This document shows positions 61,901-64,000 of a stretch of DNA of 64,000 bases, in pieces; the stretch's first letter is position 1; the number at the start of each line of letters is the position of its first letter. A program made the position numbers and the translations under genes. Origin of the DNA: Tyto alba (Eukaryota; Chordata; Aves; Strigiformes; Tytonidae); the NCBI RefSeq assembly GCF_018691265.1, contig NW_024881296.1:7037427-7101426 (forward strand), in the 5' to 3' direction. A model generated the notes under the pieces. That model was not told the DNA's origin and ran no database searches. It worked only from the letters and a program-made list of their open reading frames with translations.

Positions 61901-64000
61901 GTGCTAGAAGGACTCATGACTATGAACTTAGAAGACTTAAGCAAAAGGACTCTCATGCCAAGACCATGGGGACTGTGCAGAAGCAGAAATCAAGGTACAT
62001 TTATAATGTCAATGCCTAAGAAAGTAACTAAATGAGATTTGGCAGGATCTTATGTGGCACATTTAACTGGCATGAAAAATTATCAGAATATTTAAAACTG
62101 ATAAATTTTGCCAGATTTGAAATGGTACCACATGCTTATTCAAGTCTCTTTAAGGAAATAATTGCAGACAGGGTTCAGATTTCATGATTTCTAAGTTAGA
62201 AATTTTACATTTAATGTAACACCAAGAACAATTTAATAATGAGAAAATGATTTCTAAATTCATTTAGTTATTTAGGTATATGATATGTATTAATGCTGCA
62301 TACCAGTCCTTCCTGACTCGAAATTACTATGTTCTAGTCAGAATAACTCATTACTGAAGCTTGGCATCTTGGCATCTTCTTGTACAGTATAGATTCTTTA
62401 TCACGAAACAACAACTTGTTGACTTTCATCATGTGAATATTTTAGAGTTTTTCTGGCAAGGAACCTCAAAACATCAGGCACTCAATAGCCACTAAGTATC
62501 ACTTCAATCAAAGCTCCTTATTTCTTTGGGCTTTTTGTAAACTTTAGCCTTTGGTCTAGAGAGGAGTGAACATTCATATGCCAGAATAAATTGGGAACAT
62601 ACAGATTGTTCATTTCTATATTCAAATTAGGTCAATCATTCAATTTGCATCTACTTTCTACTGTCATTATAGAGACAAACTTCTAGCCACACATCTTTCC
62701 TCCATAATCCATACTAGATTTCACTGAAAACTATGAAACTATTAGAAAATTAAATCAAAACACTAAAACAGTCTTCACTCTGCTGAGGTTGCAAAATTTA
62801 ATATAGATTGCAAACATTTAACACACTGTTATGCAAAATGAACATTATTCTGGTGACATTACTAATCCTCTAGATCATGGTTCATATTTTTAATTTCATG
62901 ATACTTCAACCAGTCATCACCTTCAGTTGCCAAGCATTACATGTTTTGTATTTGCTTGATTAATAAACTGAAAGCATCAAGTACATAAGAGGATTAAAAG
63001 CATAAATGGATCGCATGCCAGTTCTATGCACAGCTTTCTGTTTATGTTCAAGTAATTATCTCATAATAAGCAGCACTTAAGATACATTAATATTACATTT
63101 TGCCTGGTGACAGCCCATTTCATAACAAGATTGAATTTTCAGAATTGATCACCCAAAATAAAAATAAGTGCTATATACTGTTGTTTCTCAAAATTAGGAG
63201 TTGATGATTAAAGAATTACTTTGGTCAGTTCAATGGACAATCTCCATTTCCAATTCTGAGGAAATACTTATAGTGAATTTGGAAAATATTCAGGTCATGT
63301 TAAATAAAGCAGCACTCTATACTGCCTAGAACATACTGCCCCTCTGTGCAGTGTGTATTATGTATTAGATTAACCTAAGCTCACTCTGGAGCTCAAACAG
63401 GAAAGACAGAGTACAACAGACAAACTGTTAGATTCAGAACTGACTGCTTCTAATAACCCTTCATTGTTTTACCAAAAGAACTGATAAACACAGAAGAAAA
63501 TAAGGACATCTGGCAAAATGAATTTTCAGTTAGAAGTCCTCCTCAAAGACAACACTGAACAAAAGTAGTAAAATATACATACAAAACTAGCTTAACAATC
63601 CACCCCAAAAAGCAATTCTCTTCCTCTGTCTACATTTACTTGGTTTTGAGCAATTGTTACGGTCACAAGAAAAGACAGAAGAATTCTGGTAGACACCACC
63701 AATGTTAGATGCAATCACTACAGTCAAAACTGAATTAACATTAAAAAACTAATTATACCACCATCATAATCAATAGGATCCATCAGCTGATTCAACTTCA
63801 ACAGATAGATACTGACTTTTGCTTAGAAAGTGCAATCTTCACTTTAAATTAACATTATTTAAAAACATGGTTTTAAAAATTGATTTAAAAGCCATCACAA
63901 GCCTGTCCTCCACAAAATATTCAGAAGCTATACATTTAATCGCTAGCTTTGAATTAAGGAGATTCACTTTATTGAACTCAAGAAGCCTCACCATTTTCTC
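58958..64000 (-). other. SIPA1L2 intron before E1 (partial)
   Basis: At least 5 kb of intron lies before E1. I looked for the preceding RapGAP exon (expected to end near a LLKLDEQG-like segment) and did not find it. An (AAAC)n run sits against the E1 acceptor. A GC-richer patch at about 60,690-61,110 may be an old repeat. Confidence 0.7.
58959..58980. repeat. (AAAC)n run at the E1 acceptor
   Basis: A short AAAC microsatellite on the plus strand reads as (GTTT)n in the transcript and forms part of the pyrimidine tract of the E1 acceptor. Length changes could alter splice strength (inference). Confidence 0.85.

Noticed and set aside
1..64000. tRNA, rRNA, CRISPR or microbial-type elements
   Set aside because: No cloverleaf, rRNA core or regularly spaced direct repeats were recognised on reading; a covariance-model scan would be needed to exclude small intronic RNAs.

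Overview
This is a window of vertebrate nuclear DNA, almost certainly from a bird. It is AT-rich and intron-dominated, with no operons, bacterial ribosome sites or CRISPR arrays. It carries three 5'-truncated CR1 LINE copies and one solo LTR whose layout I recognise as that of a common avian endogenous retrovirus family. The species cannot be fixed from the sequence alone.

The window is one gene: SIPA1L2 (signal-induced proliferation-associated 1 like 2, a SPAR-family Rap GTPase-activating protein), transcribed on the minus strand. Fourteen internal coding exons (called E1 to E14 here, in transcript order from high to low coordinates) can be placed. Every exon has AG/GT splice borders, and all codon phases join across every junction. 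Together they give 2,959 coding bases, or 986 complete codons, which is more than half of a protein of about 1,720 residues. Residues are numbered from the first residue of E1. Neither end of the gene is in the window. The start codon, the N-terminal half and the first part of the RapGAP domain lie beyond 64,000. The C-terminal leucine-zipper-like coiled coil, stop codon and 3' UTR lie below position 1.

Layout along the protein: E1 to E3 and the start of E4 (58,957 to about 44,900) encode the C-terminal part of the RapGAP domain, with the catalytic asparagine 'thumb' in E3. The rest of E4 encodes the SIPA1-family region after the GAP domain. E5 (39,057-38,783) encodes the PDZ domain. E6 to E14 (26,573-1,295) encode the long Ser-rich tail, with a conserved DSGIDT phosphodegron-type motif in E10. 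E8 (21,138-21,035) is short and masked by an antisense reading frame; it was found by following codon phase between E7 and E9.

Most of the window is intron. The introns hold CR1 copies (about 31.8 kb and 36.2 kb on the plus strand, 57.8 kb on the minus strand), the solo LTR (55,373-56,030, same orientation as the gene), homopolymer and G-rich tracts, small palindromes and short (AAAC)n runs.

No new system or second gene is convincingly present. The observations most worth checking are a possible alternative last exon that splices in frame from the PDZ exon (37,882-37,615), a possible premature-stop cassette exon (27,685-27,488), and complementary poly(A)/poly(U) tracts bracketing E10.
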